The notes beneath the pieces were generated by a model that was not told where the DNA came from, searched no databases, and saw only the letters and a program-made list of their open reading frames with translations. A DNA stretch of 64,000 nt from assembly GCF_007827815.1 (NCBI RefSeq), contig NZ_VITH01000007.1, positions 124,001-188,000 on the forward strand. The letters are read 5' to 3'. Source of the DNA: Azospirillum brasilense. GTDB lineage: Bacteria; Pseudomonadota; Alphaproteobacteria; Azospirillales; Azospirillaceae. Numbering within the stretch: position 1 is the stretch's first letter; every line of letters begins with the position of its first letter. Positions 35,316-44,334 of the stretch are shown piece by piece. The position numbers and the translations under genes were made by a program.

Positions 35316-36143
35316 TCAGTCCTTCCCATTGCCGTCGAAGGTCAGATGGACGCCCAGAACCTCCGCGGCGATCCGGGCGACGGTCAGGTCGATGGGCGGC
35401 GGTGCGACGTTGACGCCGCGGCTCAGCGCCTCGGTGACGATCTCCATCACCTTCAGGCGGGCGTGCCATTTTGAGTTGGCCGGGACGACCTGCCAGGGCG
35501 CCGCCTCGGTCGAGGTCTTGTCGAACATCGCCTCGATGGCCTTGCTGTAGTCGTCCCAGCGGGCGCGGTTGCGCAGGTCCTCCTCGGTCAGCTTCCAGCG
35601 CTTGTAGGGATTGCTCAGCCGCTCGCGGAAGCGGTTGAGCTGTTCGTCGGGGGTAATGTGCATGAAGATCTTGATGATGCGGGCCCCGTCGTCGGTCAGC
35701 ATTTTCTCGAACTGATTGATCTCGTCGTAGGCGCGCTTCCACTGCTCCTTTTCGGCGAAGCCCTCGACCCGCTCCACCAGCACGCGGCCGTACCAGGAGC
35801 GGTCGAAGATGGCGAAGGTGCCGGGGGCGGGCAGCTTGGTCCAGAAGCGGTAGAGGTAGTGCTTGCCCTGCTCGTCCGCCGCCGGAGCGCCGATCGGCCA
35901 GACGTGGAAGCCGCGGGGGTCGAGCGGCTCGGTCAGGCGGCGGATGCAGCCGCCCTTGCCGGCGGCGTCCCAGCCCTCGAACACCAGGATGGCGCGGCGC
36001 TTCTCGTGCCAGTAGGTCTGCTGGATGTGCAGCAGGTCCTTCTGGAGTTTGGCGAGGCGGCGTTCGTAGTCGTCCTTGCTGCCGATGCCCTCCGCCGTCA
36101 TATCGAGCTTGTCGAGACGGATCTTGCCGTTTCCGTTGCCCAT
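35316..36143 (-). CDS. Polyphosphate kinase 2 family protein, second type
   Basis: This 275-residue PPK2 paralogue is clearly different in sequence from its neighbour. Walker A is VFEGWDAAGKGGCIRRLTE, the lid begins IFDRSWYGRVLVERVEGFA, and NPYKRWKLTEEDLRNRARW follows. The FDRSWYGRVLVERVEG form is typical of the shorter PPK2 subgroup that may phosphorylate nucleoside mono- or diphosphates; which one cannot be told from sequence alone. It lies 114 nt upstream of ppk2 and diverges from the GH13-GlgE fusion gene. Confidence 0.92.
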   Translation of the reverse strand: MGNGNGKIRLDKLDMTAEGIGSKDDYERRLAKLQKDLLHIQQTYWHEKRRAILVFEGWDAAGKGGCIRRLTEPLDPRGFHVWPIGAPAADEQGKHYLYRFWTKLPAPGTFAIFDRSWYGRVLVERVEGFAEKEQWKRAYDEINQFEKMLTDDGARIIKIFMHITPDEQLNRFRERLSNPYKRWKLTEEDLRNRARWDDYSKAIEAMFDKTSTEAAPWQVVPANSKWHARLKVMEIVTEALSRGVNVAPPPIDLTVARIAAEVLGVHLTFDGNGKD

Positions 36144-36184
36144 GCACGCACCTTTCGAAATGTCTGGCCCAAATGTCAGGTTTC

Positions 36185-36209
36185 GGAACCTTCGCGTTTC
36201 GCAGGGGTT
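36185..36209 (+). promoter_or_regulatory. EcfG-like promoter toward the GH13-GlgE gene
   Basis: GGAAC-N16-GGTT lies in the gap between the divergent PPK2 and GH13-GlgE genes, about 165 nt before the GH13-GlgE start. It has one mismatch to the general-stress consensus GGAAC-N16/17-CGTT. A GC-rich hairpin (about 36211-36240) lies just downstream. Confidence 0.4.
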
Positions 36210-36372
36210 GAGCGCGTGCGCCCCGCAGGGCGCGCGTTGCAACCTCGCGATGGTCCTTCCGGTGACGCCCTTTGGCCGGTGACGGTCTGCTGGACGATTT
36301 ACGGGAGGCGCCACGCTTGTCAACCAGCGGCGACCGGCTGGCGTGCCGCTGCCGACCAGGAGGATGTCCCCG

Positions 36373-39300
36373 ATGGCCACCGCCGGACCGCGCATCTACA
36401 ACCTGTTTCCCACGCTCGTCGGCCCGATGCGCGACTGGGCGGGGCATCTGCCCCGCATCCAGGGCATGGGCTTCGACTGGCTGTTCCTGAACCCGATCCA
36501 TTATCCCGGCTTCTCCGGCAGCCTCTACGCCGTGAAGGACTATTACCGGCTGCACGACCGCATCCAGGGCGGCGCGCCGGAGCATCCGGACGAACTGCTG
36601 CGCGGCTTCATCGCCGAGGCGGGACGGCACGGCCAGTCGGTCATGCTCGACCTCGTCATCAACCACACCGCCAAGGACGCGATCCTGGTCGGCGAGCATC
36701 CGGACTGGTACCGGCGCGATGGCAACGGCGAGCTGTACAGCCCGCGCGCCGTCGACCCGGTGGACCCGTCGCGGGTGACCATCTGGGGCGACCTCGCCAT
36801 GCTCGACTACGAGCGGGCCGAGGTCCGGGTGGGGCTGACCGACTATTGGACGCGGTACCTGCGCCATTACATCGGGCTCGGCGTGAAGGGCTTCCGCTGC
36901 GACGCCGCCTACCAGATCCCGGCGGAGGTGTGGAAGACGCTGATCGAGCGCTCCCGCGAGGCCGATCCGGAGGTCAAGTTCTTCGCCGAGACGCTGGGCT
37001 GCACGGTGGAGCAGGTGCGCGACCTCTGCGGCGCGGGCTTCGACTTCCTGTTCAACAGCGCCAAATGGTGGGACTTCAAGTCCGACTGGCTGCTCGACCA
37101 GTATGACGAGTTCCGCTGGATCGCCCCGTCCATCGCCTTCCCGGAGAGTCACGACACCGACCGTCTGGCGGCGGAGGTCGGCAGCCAGGACAGCGAGCGG
37201 CTGGCCGCCCAGTTGAAGATGCATTACCTGTTCGCCGCCTCCTTCTCGACCGGCGTGATGATGCCGGTGGGCTACGAGTACGGCTTCACCCGCAAGCTCG
37301 ACGTGGTGAACACGACGCCGGACGACTGGGAACAGCCGAAGCTCGACCTGACCGGCTTCATCGGGGCGGTCAACGCCATGAAGGCGGACAGCCCGGCGCT
37401 GAACGTCGAAGGGCCGCAGCGCCGCGTGACCTCGCCACACAACCCGGTGATCGGGCTGATCCGTGAGACCAGCGGCTGGGCCAACGGGAGCGGGGAGAGC
37501 TGTTCCGTCCTGCTCATCAACCCCGACGAGACCCAGCCCCACGCCATCGACCCCGGACCGCTGCTGGCCAGCACCGGCGGCGGCTTCGCCGACTTCGAGG
37601 ACGTGACTCCGGAGGCGCCGCCGCTGCCCTTCGAACCGGGCCGCGACCTGCGCCTGCGCCCGCTGGAAATGCGCGTCTTCCGCGCCCGCCCGGCGCAGAG
37701 CCGCCCCATCGAGCTGAACCATCTGGGCGAGCGCGGGGCGGAGCACGACGCCGGCACCCGCGCCTGGATGGATGAGCTGGCGTCGCGCCGCGTCACCATC
37801 GAGAACGTCTATCCGGAGCTGGACGGCGGGCGTTTCCCGGTCAAGCGGGTGGTCGGCGACGTCATGGAGGTGTGGGCGGACATCTACACCGACGGCACCT
37901 TCGTCCTCGGCGCCGCCGTCACCTACCGCCCGGTCGACGAGGAGGAGTGGCGCGAGGTGCCCATGACCTTCGTCGACAACGACCGCTGGATGGGCAAGCT
38001 GCCGCTGACCCGCAACACGCGCTACCAGTACAGCATCCTGGCGTGGCGCGACGTGTGGGAAAGCTGGCGCGCCGACTTCAAGAAGAAGAACGACGCCGGG
38101 CTGGACGTCGGTCTGGAGCTTATCGAGGGGCGCCGCTTCGTCGAACACGCGGTCGGGCTGAATGAGGGCGAGGGCCGCGCCGCGCTGGAGCGGGTGGTGG
38201 AGCGGATGACCAGCCTGCAGGGGGCGGAACTGACCGCCTACGCCCTGTCGGACGAGCCGCGGCAGGCCATGGCGAGATACGGCGAGCGGCAGTATCTGTC
38301 CCGCTACGGCTGCGACCTGGAGGTCTATGTGGACCGCACCGCGGCCCGCTACTCCGCGTGGTTCGAGATCTTCCCGCGCTCGGCCTCGCCGGACCCGTCG
38401 CGGCCCGGCACCTTCGACGACGTGTCCAACATGCTGCCCTTCATCCGGGGCATGGGCTTCGACGTGCTGTATTTCCCGCCGATCCACCCGATCGGGCGCA
38501 GCTTCCGCAAGGGGCGCAACAACACGCTGAACCCCGGCCCGAACGACCCCGGCGTGCCCTACGCCATCGGCGCCTCGGAGGGCGGACACGCTGACATCGA
38601 CCCGATGATCGGCGACTTCGAGGGCTTCCGCCGGCTGGTCAAGGAGGCGCGCCGCCACGGCATCGAGATCGCGCTGGACTTCGCCGTCCAGTGCTCTCCC
38701 GACCATCCCTGGATCAAGTCACACCCGCAGTGGTTCTACTGGCGCCCCGACGGCACGATCCGCTACGCCGAGAACCCGCCGAAGAAGTACCAGGACATCG
38801 TCAACGTCAGCTTCTACCGCGAATCCTACCCGGACCTGTGGTACGCGCTGCGCGACGTGGTGCTGTTCTGGTGCGACGAGGGGGTGCGCATCTTCCGCGT
38901 CGACAACCCGCACACCAAGCCCTTCCCCTTCTGGGAATGGATGATCCGCGAGGTGCAGGACCGCTTCCCCGACGCGCTGTTCCTGGCCGAGGCCTTCACC
39001 CGGCCCAAGCTGATGCGGCGGCTGGCGAAGATCGGTTTCACCCAGTCCTACAGCTACTTCACGTGGCGCAACACCAAGGCGGAACTGACCGAGTATCTGA
39101 CGGAGCTGACCCAGGGCGAGTCCAAGGACTACATGCAGCCCAACTTCTTCGCCAACACGCCGGACATCCTGCCGCCGATCCTGGTCCATGGCGGGCGGCC
39201 CGCCCACATGATGCGCGCCGTGCTGGCCGGGACCTTGTCGGGCGTCTACGGCCTCTACGCTCCGTATTTCGTCTGCGAGGCCGACCCCTATCCGGGCAAG

Positions 39301-39720
39301 GAGGAGTACAACCACTCCGAAAAATACGAGATCCGGCACTGGGATTGGGACAAGCCCGGCAACATCGTCGACTACGTGACGCGGCTGAACAAGATCCGCG
39401 CGGAGAATCCGGCACTCCACACATTCACGAACCTGAAGTTCTACAACGCCTACGACGACAACATCCTGCTCTACGGCAAGATGACCGAGAGCAAGGACAA
39501 CGTCATCCTGATCGCGGTGAACCTCGACCCGCACAACGGCCATGGCGGCACCATCGAGGTTCCGCTGTGGGAACTGGGGTTGGACGACGGCGCGCATGTC
39601 CAGGTGGAGGATTTGTTCACCGGCCAGCGCTTCACCTGGATCGGCAAGTTCCAGCATGTCTGGCTGGACCCGCAGCAGAACCCGGCGGCGATCTGGCGCA
39701 TCCGTCCGCCGGGGCGGTGA
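36373..39720 (+). CDS. glgE: GH13 alpha-amylase-like domain fused to GlgE maltosyltransferase
   Basis: This 1115-residue fusion has an N-terminal GH13 domain (about 5-450) with all catalytic motifs: DLVINHTA, nucleophile Asp177 in GFRCDAAYQ, acid/base Glu206 in FFAETLG and His260-Asp261 in PESHDTD. The C-terminal part (about 465-1115) is GlgE, which adds maltose from maltose-1-phosphate to alpha-1,4-glucan: DUF3416-like IENVYPELDGGRFPVKR, nucleophile Asp844 in FRVDNPHTK and Glu873 in FLAEAFTR. GlgE alone is usually about 650-700 residues. ATG 36373 has CAGGAGG upstream. No treS, maltokinase or glgB is adjacent. Confidence 0.93.
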   Translation: MATAGPRIYNLFPTLVGPMRDWAGHLPRIQGMGFDWLFLNPIHYPGFSGSLYAVKDYYRLHDRIQGGAPEHPDELLRGFIAEAGRHGQSVMLDLVINHTAKDAILVGEHPDWYRRDGNGELYSPRAVDPVDPSRVTIWGDLAMLDYERAEVRVGLTDYWTRYLRHYIGLGVKGFRCDAAYQIPAEVWKTLIERSREADPEVKFFAETLGCTVEQVRDLCGAGFDFLFNSAKWWDFKSDWLLDQYDEFRWIAPSIAFPESHDTDRLAAEVGSQDSERLAAQLKMHYLFAASFSTGVMMPVGYEYGFTRKLDVVNTTPDDWEQPKLDLTGFIGAVNAMKADSPALNVEGPQRRVTSPHNPVIGLIRETSGWANGSGESCSVLLINPDETQPHAIDPGPLLASTGGGFADFEDVTPEAPPLPFEPGRDLRLRPLEMRVFRARPAQSRPIELNHLGERGAEHDAGTRAWMDELASRRVTIENVYPELDGGRFPVKRVVGDVMEVWADIYTDGTFVLGAAVTYRPVDEEEWREVPMTFVDNDRWMGKLPLTRNTRYQYSILAWRDVWESWRADFKKKNDAGLDVGLELIEGRRFVEHAVGLNEGEGRAALERVVERMTSLQGAELTAYALSDEPRQAMARYGERQYLSRYGCDLEVYVDRTAARYSAWFEIFPRSASPDPSRPGTFDDVSNMLPFIRGMGFDVLYFPPIHPIGRSFRKGRNNTLNPGPNDPGVPYAIGASEGGHADIDPMIGDFEGFRRLVKEARRHGIEIALDFAVQCSPDHPWIKSHPQWFYWRPDGTIRYAENPPKKYQDIVNVSFYRESYPDLWYALRDVVLFWCDEGVRIFRVDNPHTKPFPFWEWMIREVQDRFPDALFLAEAFTRPKLMRRLAKIGFTQSYSYFTWRNTKAELTEYLTELTQGESKDYMQPNFFANTPDILPPILVHGGRPAHMMRAVLAGTLSGVYGLYAPYFVCEADPYPGKEEYNHSEKYEIRHWDWDKPGNIVDYVTRLNKIRAENPALHTFTNLKFYNAYDDNILLYGKMTESKDNVILIAVNLDPHNGHGGTIEVPLWELGLDDGAHVQVEDLFTGQRFTWIGKFQHVWLDPQQNPAAIWRIRPPGR

Positions 39721-39741
39721 GGGAAGGGGGCGCGCGTATAG

Positions 39742-39823
39742 CCCCCCACCCGGCCTCCCCCCGCTGACGCAGGGGGAGGAGTTAAGCCCTCCCCTGCGAA
39801 GCGGGGGAGGGTTGGGTGGGGGC
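39742..39823. repeat. Palindromic repeat, copy 4
   Basis: CCCCCCACCCGGCCTCCCC and CTGCGAAGCGGGGGAGGG arms lie just after the GH13-GlgE stop codon, with the same organisation as copies 1 and 2. It may act as a 3'-end structure for that mRNA. Confidence 0.7.
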
Positions 39824-39931
39824 CCGTCTCAACCACTCCCCACACCACCGCCTCACCGAAACGCTGGCGTTCCCGCCCCGCTCAAGCTAGAACCGCGCCG
39901 GTCCGTGACGGTTCTTCCTGGCGGGGGACGG

Positions 39932-40228
39932 GTGCAGTACCGACTCGACGACGAGGCGTCCCTGTGTTCGATCGACATCCTGGCTCAGGCGGTCGAGCGC
40001 ATCTGCGTCAAAGGCGTGCTGGAGCTGCGCATGCTGCGCAACGCGCTCCGCGAGGCCGCCACCAGCCCGACCCCGGACGCGGTCAAGTTCGCTTTCGCCA
40101 TGTTCTCGCGGGTGGACGGTGACTACCGCCGCCTGATCGCGCACGAGGCGCTGACCCTGGCGGCCGAGCAGCGGGGCCGCTACGCCGCCCCCCGGCCGCG
40201 GGCGGTGCGCCGCCCGCGGATGCTGTAG
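39932..40228 (+). CDS. Small hypothetical protein
   Basis: The frame encodes about 98 residues starting from GTG at 39932 (GCGGGGGA just upstream): a charged helical protein with CSIDILAQAVERICVKGVLELRMLRN and DAVKFAFAMFSRVDGDYRRLIAHE, ending in a basic RPRAVRRPRML tail. I recognise no family. The amino-acid composition looks like real protein, and the stop is only 5 nt from the stop of the convergent EAL gene. The start is uncertain. Confidence 0.5.
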   Translation: MQYRLDDEASLCSIDILAQAVERICVKGVLELRMLRNALREAATSPTPDAVKFAFAMFSRVDGDYRRLIAHEALTLAAEQRGRYAAPRPRAVRRPRML

Positions 40229-40233
40229 CCCGC

Positions 40234-41019
40234 TCAGGCCAACGCCGGCGCAAATTCCATGGTGGGCACCACCAGCGTCTCCACCGCCGGGCGGGCGAAC
40301 AGGTAGCCCTGCATCAGCGTGATGCCCAGGTCGCGCAGCGCCGTCGCCTCGCCGGGCGTTTCGATGCCCTCCGCCACCGGGGTGATGCCGAGATCGCGGC
40401 ACACGGTGAGGATGGCGCTGACGATGCTGCGGCGGGCGCGGTCGGTGTCGATGGAGCGGGTCAGCTCCATGTCCAGCTTGATGATGTCCGGCTGGAACTC
40501 GGCGAGCAGGTTCAAACCGGAATAGCCCGACCCGAAATCGTCGATGGCGGTGTGGAAGCCCTGGCGCTTGTATTCGGTGAAGATCGACTTCAGATGGGCG
40601 CCGTCGACGACCCGCTCGTTCTCCGTCACCTCGAAGATGATGCGCTCCGGCGGGAAGCCGGTGCGCCTGGCGGCGGCGAGCGTGGCGCGGATGCAGGCTT
40701 CGGGCTGATAGACGGCGTTGGGCAGGAAGTTGATCGACAGCCGGGTGTCGGGCTGCTGGCCCATGCCCAGGCTGGCGGCCAGCTCGATGGCCTTGACCCG
40801 GCAGGCCTGGTCGAAGGCGTAGCGGTTGGCCTCGGTTACTTGGCTCAGCACCCAACCGGCACCCTGGCCGTCGAGGCCGCGCACCAGCGCCTCGTGCGCC
40901 CAGGGCCGCCCGCCGCCGCCAACATCGACAATCGGCTGGAAGGCCATGGTGAAATCGAACCCCAAACCCTCGGTGCACTGCCCGCCGCACCCGCCGCCCC
41001 TGATACGCTCCGCCGTCAT
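40234..41019 (-). CDS. EAL-domain cyclic-di-GMP phosphodiesterase
   Basis: This 261-residue stand-alone EAL domain is predicted to hydrolyse c-di-GMP. Key motifs look intact: HEALVRG (EAL at residues 43-45), NFLPNAVY with the metal-binding Asn, FEVTENERV, the loop-6 motif IDDFGSGYSGLNLL, and AEGIET. The N-terminal 20 residues hold a small Cys/Gly-rich stretch (GGGCGGQC). No sensor domain, GGDEF or membrane segment is present, so control is likely through expression or partners. A strong extended -10 promoter lies just upstream. Confidence 0.93.
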   Translation of the reverse strand: MTAERIRGGGCGGQCTEGLGFDFTMAFQPIVDVGGGGRPWAHEALVRGLDGQGAGWVLSQVTEANRYAFDQACRVKAIELAASLGMGQQPDTRLSINFLPNAVYQPEACIRATLAAARRTGFPPERIIFEVTENERVVDGAHLKSIFTEYKRQGFHTAIDDFGSGYSGLNLLAEFQPDIIKLDMELTRSIDTDRARRSIVSAILTVCRDLGITPVAEGIETPGEATALRDLGITLMQGYLFARPAVETLVVPTMEFAPALA

Positions 41020-41055
41020 GCCCGTTTCTCTCTTGGGGTGATTCTATGTTAATTC

Positions 41056-41064
41056 ATTATAGCA
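41056..41064 (-). promoter_or_regulatory. Extended -10 promoter of the EAL gene
   Basis: On the minus strand the sequence reads TGCTATAAT, a perfect TATAAT with TGn extension, 37 nt before the EAL start codon, in a strikingly AT-rich stretch (about 41040-41090). No good -35 lies at the normal distance, as is common for extended -10 promoters. Confidence 0.55.
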
Positions 41065-41148
41065 CGTATATTGTCTCAAATTTATTCGACGCAAGGTGTG
41101 ACATCGGGTCTGGAAATAGGGCCTATGACGTCGTTACTCCGTTCTTCG

Positions 41149-43467
41149 TCATTCCGCAGCGGCTTTACTATGCGTCTGGATCGCGTTCCATACGGACAGC
41201 GGGGTCGCCGGCATGTCGATGTGGTCGATTCCATACTCCGACAGCGCGTCCACCAGAGCGTTGATGACCGCGGGCGGCGCGCCGATGGCCCCGGCCTCGC
41301 CGGCGCCCTTCATGCCCAGCGCGTTGGTGGTGCTGGGCACGCAGTTCAGCTTGATGCGGATGTCCGGCACGTCCACCGCGCGCGGCATCTGGTAGTCCAT
41401 GAAGGAGCCGCTGAGCAGCTGCCCGCTGTCCGGGTCGAACACCACCCGTTCCTGAAGCGCCTGCCCGATGCCCTGGGCGACGCCGCCATGGACCTGACCC
41501 ATGACCAGCAGCGGGTTCACCACCGTTCCGAAATCGTCGACCACGGTGTAAGCGACGACCTCGACCACCCCGGTGTCGGGATCGACCTCGACCTCCGCAA
41601 CGTGGCAGCCGTTGGGGAATGTGTTGGCCGGCGGGGTCCAGCGGGCCACCTCGGTGAAGGCGATGGGGCCTTGCGCAGCGGCCTTGGCGGCCACCTCCTT
41701 GAAGGAGACGCTCCGGTCGGTGCCGACGACGCTGAAGCGGCCCTCGACGAACTCAACGTCCACCGCGGCGGTCTCCAGCAGGTCGGCGGCGACTTCGGTC
41801 GCCTTGGTCACCACACGCGCGGCACCCTCGGCCAGGGCCGCTCCGCCCACCGGGACCGAGCGTGAGCCGCCGGTGCCGGCCCCCCAGGACACGCGGTCGG
41901 TGTCGCCCTGCACGACCTCCACATCCTCCGGCGGGACGCCCAGCCGGTCGGCGATGATCTGCTTGTAGGCGGTCTCGTGGCCCTGGCCGTTGGTCTGGGT
42001 GCCGATCATCAGGACGATGCGTCCGTCGCCGTTGACCTGCACGGTGGCCTGCTCCGCACCGCCGCCCGCGCAGGCCTCGATGTAGGTGGCGATGCCCGCC
42101 CCGCGCAGCTTCCCGCGCGCCTTTGCCGCCACCTTGCGGGCGGGCAGGCCGGCGTGGTCGGACAGCTCCAGCCCGTCGCGCAGATTCTGCTCGAACTCGC
42201 CGGTGTCGTAGGTCTGGCCCATCGGCGTGGCGTAGGGCATGGCGGCGGGCGGGATGAAGTTGCGCCGCCGGATCTCCGCCGGGCCGAGGCCGGTGACGCG
42301 CCCGGCATGGTCGATCAGCCGCTCCAGCAGATAGGCCGCCTCCGGCCGGCCGGCGCCGCGGTAGGCGTCCACCGGCTGGGTGTTGGTGAAGACGCCCTTC
42401 ACCCGCACATAGACCGCCGGGGTGGTGTAGGAGCCGACGAGCATCGCCGATCCGGCGTCGGTCGGGATGAAGGGGCCGTAGTTCGACAGGTAGGCCCCCA
42501 GATTGGCGACCGTGTCCACCCGCAACCCGAGGAAGCGCCCGTCGCCGTCCAGCGCCAGCCGGGCGCGGCTGACATGGTCACGCCCGTGGTCGTCGCTGAG
42601 GAAGCCCTCGGTCCGCTCCGCCGCCCATTTCACCGGCCGGTTCAGGCGGCGCGCGGCGAACAGGCAGACCATGTATTCCGGGTAGTTGAACAGCTTCATG
42701 CCGAAGCCGCCGCCGACGTCGGTGGTGACGACGCGGAATTTCTCCTCCGGCAGGCCGAAGAGCTGGGCGAACTGCTTGCGCAGCCCGTGCACGCCCTGGC
42801 TGGTGACGTAGATGACCAGCCGTCCGGTCTCCGCCTCCACCGCGGCGAGGCAGGCGCGACCCTCCATCGGGTTGGCGACGACGCGGTTGTTGACGATCTC
42901 CAACTCCACCACGCGGGCGGCCTTGGCAATCGCCGACTCCACCGCCGCCTCCTCGCCTTGCTCCCAGTCGAAGCAGAGGTTGCCCGGCGCCTCGTCCCAC
43001 ACCTGCGGGCGGCCCGCCTCCAGAGCCTTCGCCGTGCCGGCGATGGCGGGCCGGTCGTCGTAATCGACCATCACCAGCTCCGCCGCATCGCGGGCGGCGT
43101 CCAGCGTTTCGGCCACCACCACGGCGACCGGATCGCCGACGTGGCGCACCCGTCCCTTGGCCAGCGCCGGGCGGGGCGGGGCGACGTAGGGAGAGCCGTC
43201 GCGCTGGGTCAGCGCCGCGGCGCAGGGGATCGGCTGGACGCCGTCCGCCTCCAGGTCGGCCACGGTGAAGACGCCGAGCACCCCCGGCTGCTGCGCCGCC
43301 TCCGCCGCGTCGATTCCGCGGATGTCGGCGTGGGCGTGGGGGGAGCGCACGAAGACCGCGAAGGTCTGGCCGGGAAGCGACACGTCGTCGGTGTAGCGCC
43401 CGCCGCCGGTCAGCAGGCGCGCGTCTTCGGTGCGGGGGACCGGCTGGCCGATGCCGAACTTCATCAT
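41149..43467 (-). CDS. CoxL-like molybdenum hydroxylase large subunit (form II), orphan
   Basis: This 772-residue protein is the molybdopterin-binding large subunit of the xanthine oxidase/aerobic CO dehydrogenase family. Visible motifs are the molybdopterin loop TTDVGGGFGMK, AYRGAGRPEA (about residues 367-376; this is the form II version, not the AYxCSFR of true CO dehydrogenase), GQGHETAYKQI, and the catalytic Glu at about 724 in MKGAGEAGAIG. The substrate may be an aldehyde or N-heterocycle. The FAD and 2Fe-2S subunits that normally accompany it are not in the neighbourhood, which is odd. Confidence 0.92.
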   Translation of the reverse strand: MMKFGIGQPVPRTEDARLLTGGGRYTDDVSLPGQTFAVFVRSPHAHADIRGIDAAEAAQQPGVLGVFTVADLEADGVQPIPCAAALTQRDGSPYVAPPRPALAKGRVRHVGDPVAVVVAETLDAARDAAELVMVDYDDRPAIAGTAKALEAGRPQVWDEAPGNLCFDWEQGEEAAVESAIAKAARVVELEIVNNRVVANPMEGRACLAAVEAETGRLVIYVTSQGVHGLRKQFAQLFGLPEEKFRVVTTDVGGGFGMKLFNYPEYMVCLFAARRLNRPVKWAAERTEGFLSDDHGRDHVSRARLALDGDGRFLGLRVDTVANLGAYLSNYGPFIPTDAGSAMLVGSYTTPAVYVRVKGVFTNTQPVDAYRGAGRPEAAYLLERLIDHAGRVTGLGPAEIRRRNFIPPAAMPYATPMGQTYDTGEFEQNLRDGLELSDHAGLPARKVAAKARGKLRGAGIATYIEACAGGGAEQATVQVNGDGRIVLMIGTQTNGQGHETAYKQIIADRLGVPPEDVEVVQGDTDRVSWGAGTGGSRSVPVGGAALAEGAARVVTKATEVAADLLETAAVDVEFVEGRFSVVGTDRSVSFKEVAAKAAAQGPIAFTEVARWTPPANTFPNGCHVAEVEVDPDTGVVEVVAYTVVDDFGTVVNPLLVMGQVHGGVAQGIGQALQERVVFDPDSGQLLSGSFMDYQMPRAVDVPDIRIKLNCVPSTTNALGMKGAGEAGAIGAPPAVINALVDALSEYGIDHIDMPATPLSVWNAIQTHSKAAAE

Positions 43468-43608
43468 GGGGCGGGGCTTTCCTATCGCGTGGGCCTGTGG
43501 CGTGGAGATGCACCCGGAGAAGATAGGCGGAGCCTTGGCCGGCGAAAACCCTCGGTTGGGCATAAGCCGGCGGTGGCGTGGGGGCTCCGGGCCACCTATT
43601 CTTAGGCC

Positions 43609-44334
43609 ATGTGCGGACGCATGATACTCGCCACGCCGGCCGCGGAGGTTCAGCGGCTGTTCGGCTTCCCCGAACTGCCGAACCTCCAGCCCCGCTGGAA
43701 CGTGGCTCCCACCCAGCCGGTGCCCGCCGTGCGGCGGGAGGAGGATGGGCGCCATCTGGTCACCCTGCGTTGGGGCCTCGTGCCTTTTTGGGCGGACGAC
43801 CCGTCCATCGGGGCGCGGCTGATCAACGCGCGCGGGGAGACGCTGGCCGAGAAACCGTCCTTCCTGGAGGCGTTCCGAAAGCGGCGCTGCCTCGTCCCGG
43901 TGGACGGATTCTATGAGTGGAAGGCCGAGGGCAAGCGCAAGCAGGGCTATGCCATCCGCCGCCGCGACCGCGCGCCCTTCGCCTTCGCCGGCCTGTGGGA
44001 GCGCTGGAACGGTCCGAAGGGCGGCCCGGCCCTTGCGGAGCCCTTGGAGACGCTGACCATCGTCACCACCACGGCGAACGCGGTGCTGAAGCCGCTGCAC
44101 GAGCGCATGCCGGTGATCCTCGACGAGACGGACTGGGACCTGTGGCTGGACCCCGCCGCCCCGCTGCCGGTGCTGGATGGGCTTCTGAAGCCGGCGCCCG
44201 ACGCGCTGCTGGAGACCCATCCGGTGGGGCCGCGCGTCAACAACGTGCGCAACGACGATGAGGCGTGCGCGGCTCCCTTCGACGATGCACCGCCCGATGA
44301 TGCTTGGCCCGATGACGCGCCGACCCTGTTCTGA
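43609..44334 (+). CDS. SRAP-domain abasic-site-processing protein (YedK/HMCES-like)
   Basis: SRAP proteins crosslink covalently to abasic sites in single-stranded DNA. All active-site residues are present in this 241-residue protein: Cys2 after Met removal (MCGRM), Asn31 in RWNVAPTQ, Glu103 in DGFYEWK and His164 in LHERMPVI. The C-terminus is acidic (DDAPPDDAWPDD). Its end overlaps the next gene. It diverges from the CoxL-like gene. Confidence 0.95.
   Translation: MCGRMILATPAAEVQRLFGFPELPNLQPRWNVAPTQPVPAVRREEDGRHLVTLRWGLVPFWADDPSIGARLINARGETLAEKPSFLEAFRKRRCLVPVDGFYEWKAEGKRKQGYAIRRRDRAPFAFAGLWERWNGPKGGPALAEPLETLTIVTTTANAVLKPLHERMPVILDETDWDLWLDPAAPLPVLDGLLKPAPDALLETHPVGPRVNNVRNDDEACAAPFDDAPPDDAWPDDAPTLF

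Noticed and set aside
36211..36240. GC-rich hairpin downstream of the EcfG-like box before the GH13-GlgE gene
   Set aside because: The stem needs a bulge and has no T-run; such hairpins are common in this base composition.
35260..38706. Very long open frame (about 1148 codons) on the minus strand over the second PPK2 and GH13-GlgE genes
   Set aside because: It is antisense to two clear enzymes, its translation is Gly/Ala/Arg/His-rich without domains, and long antisense frames are expected at this GC content.
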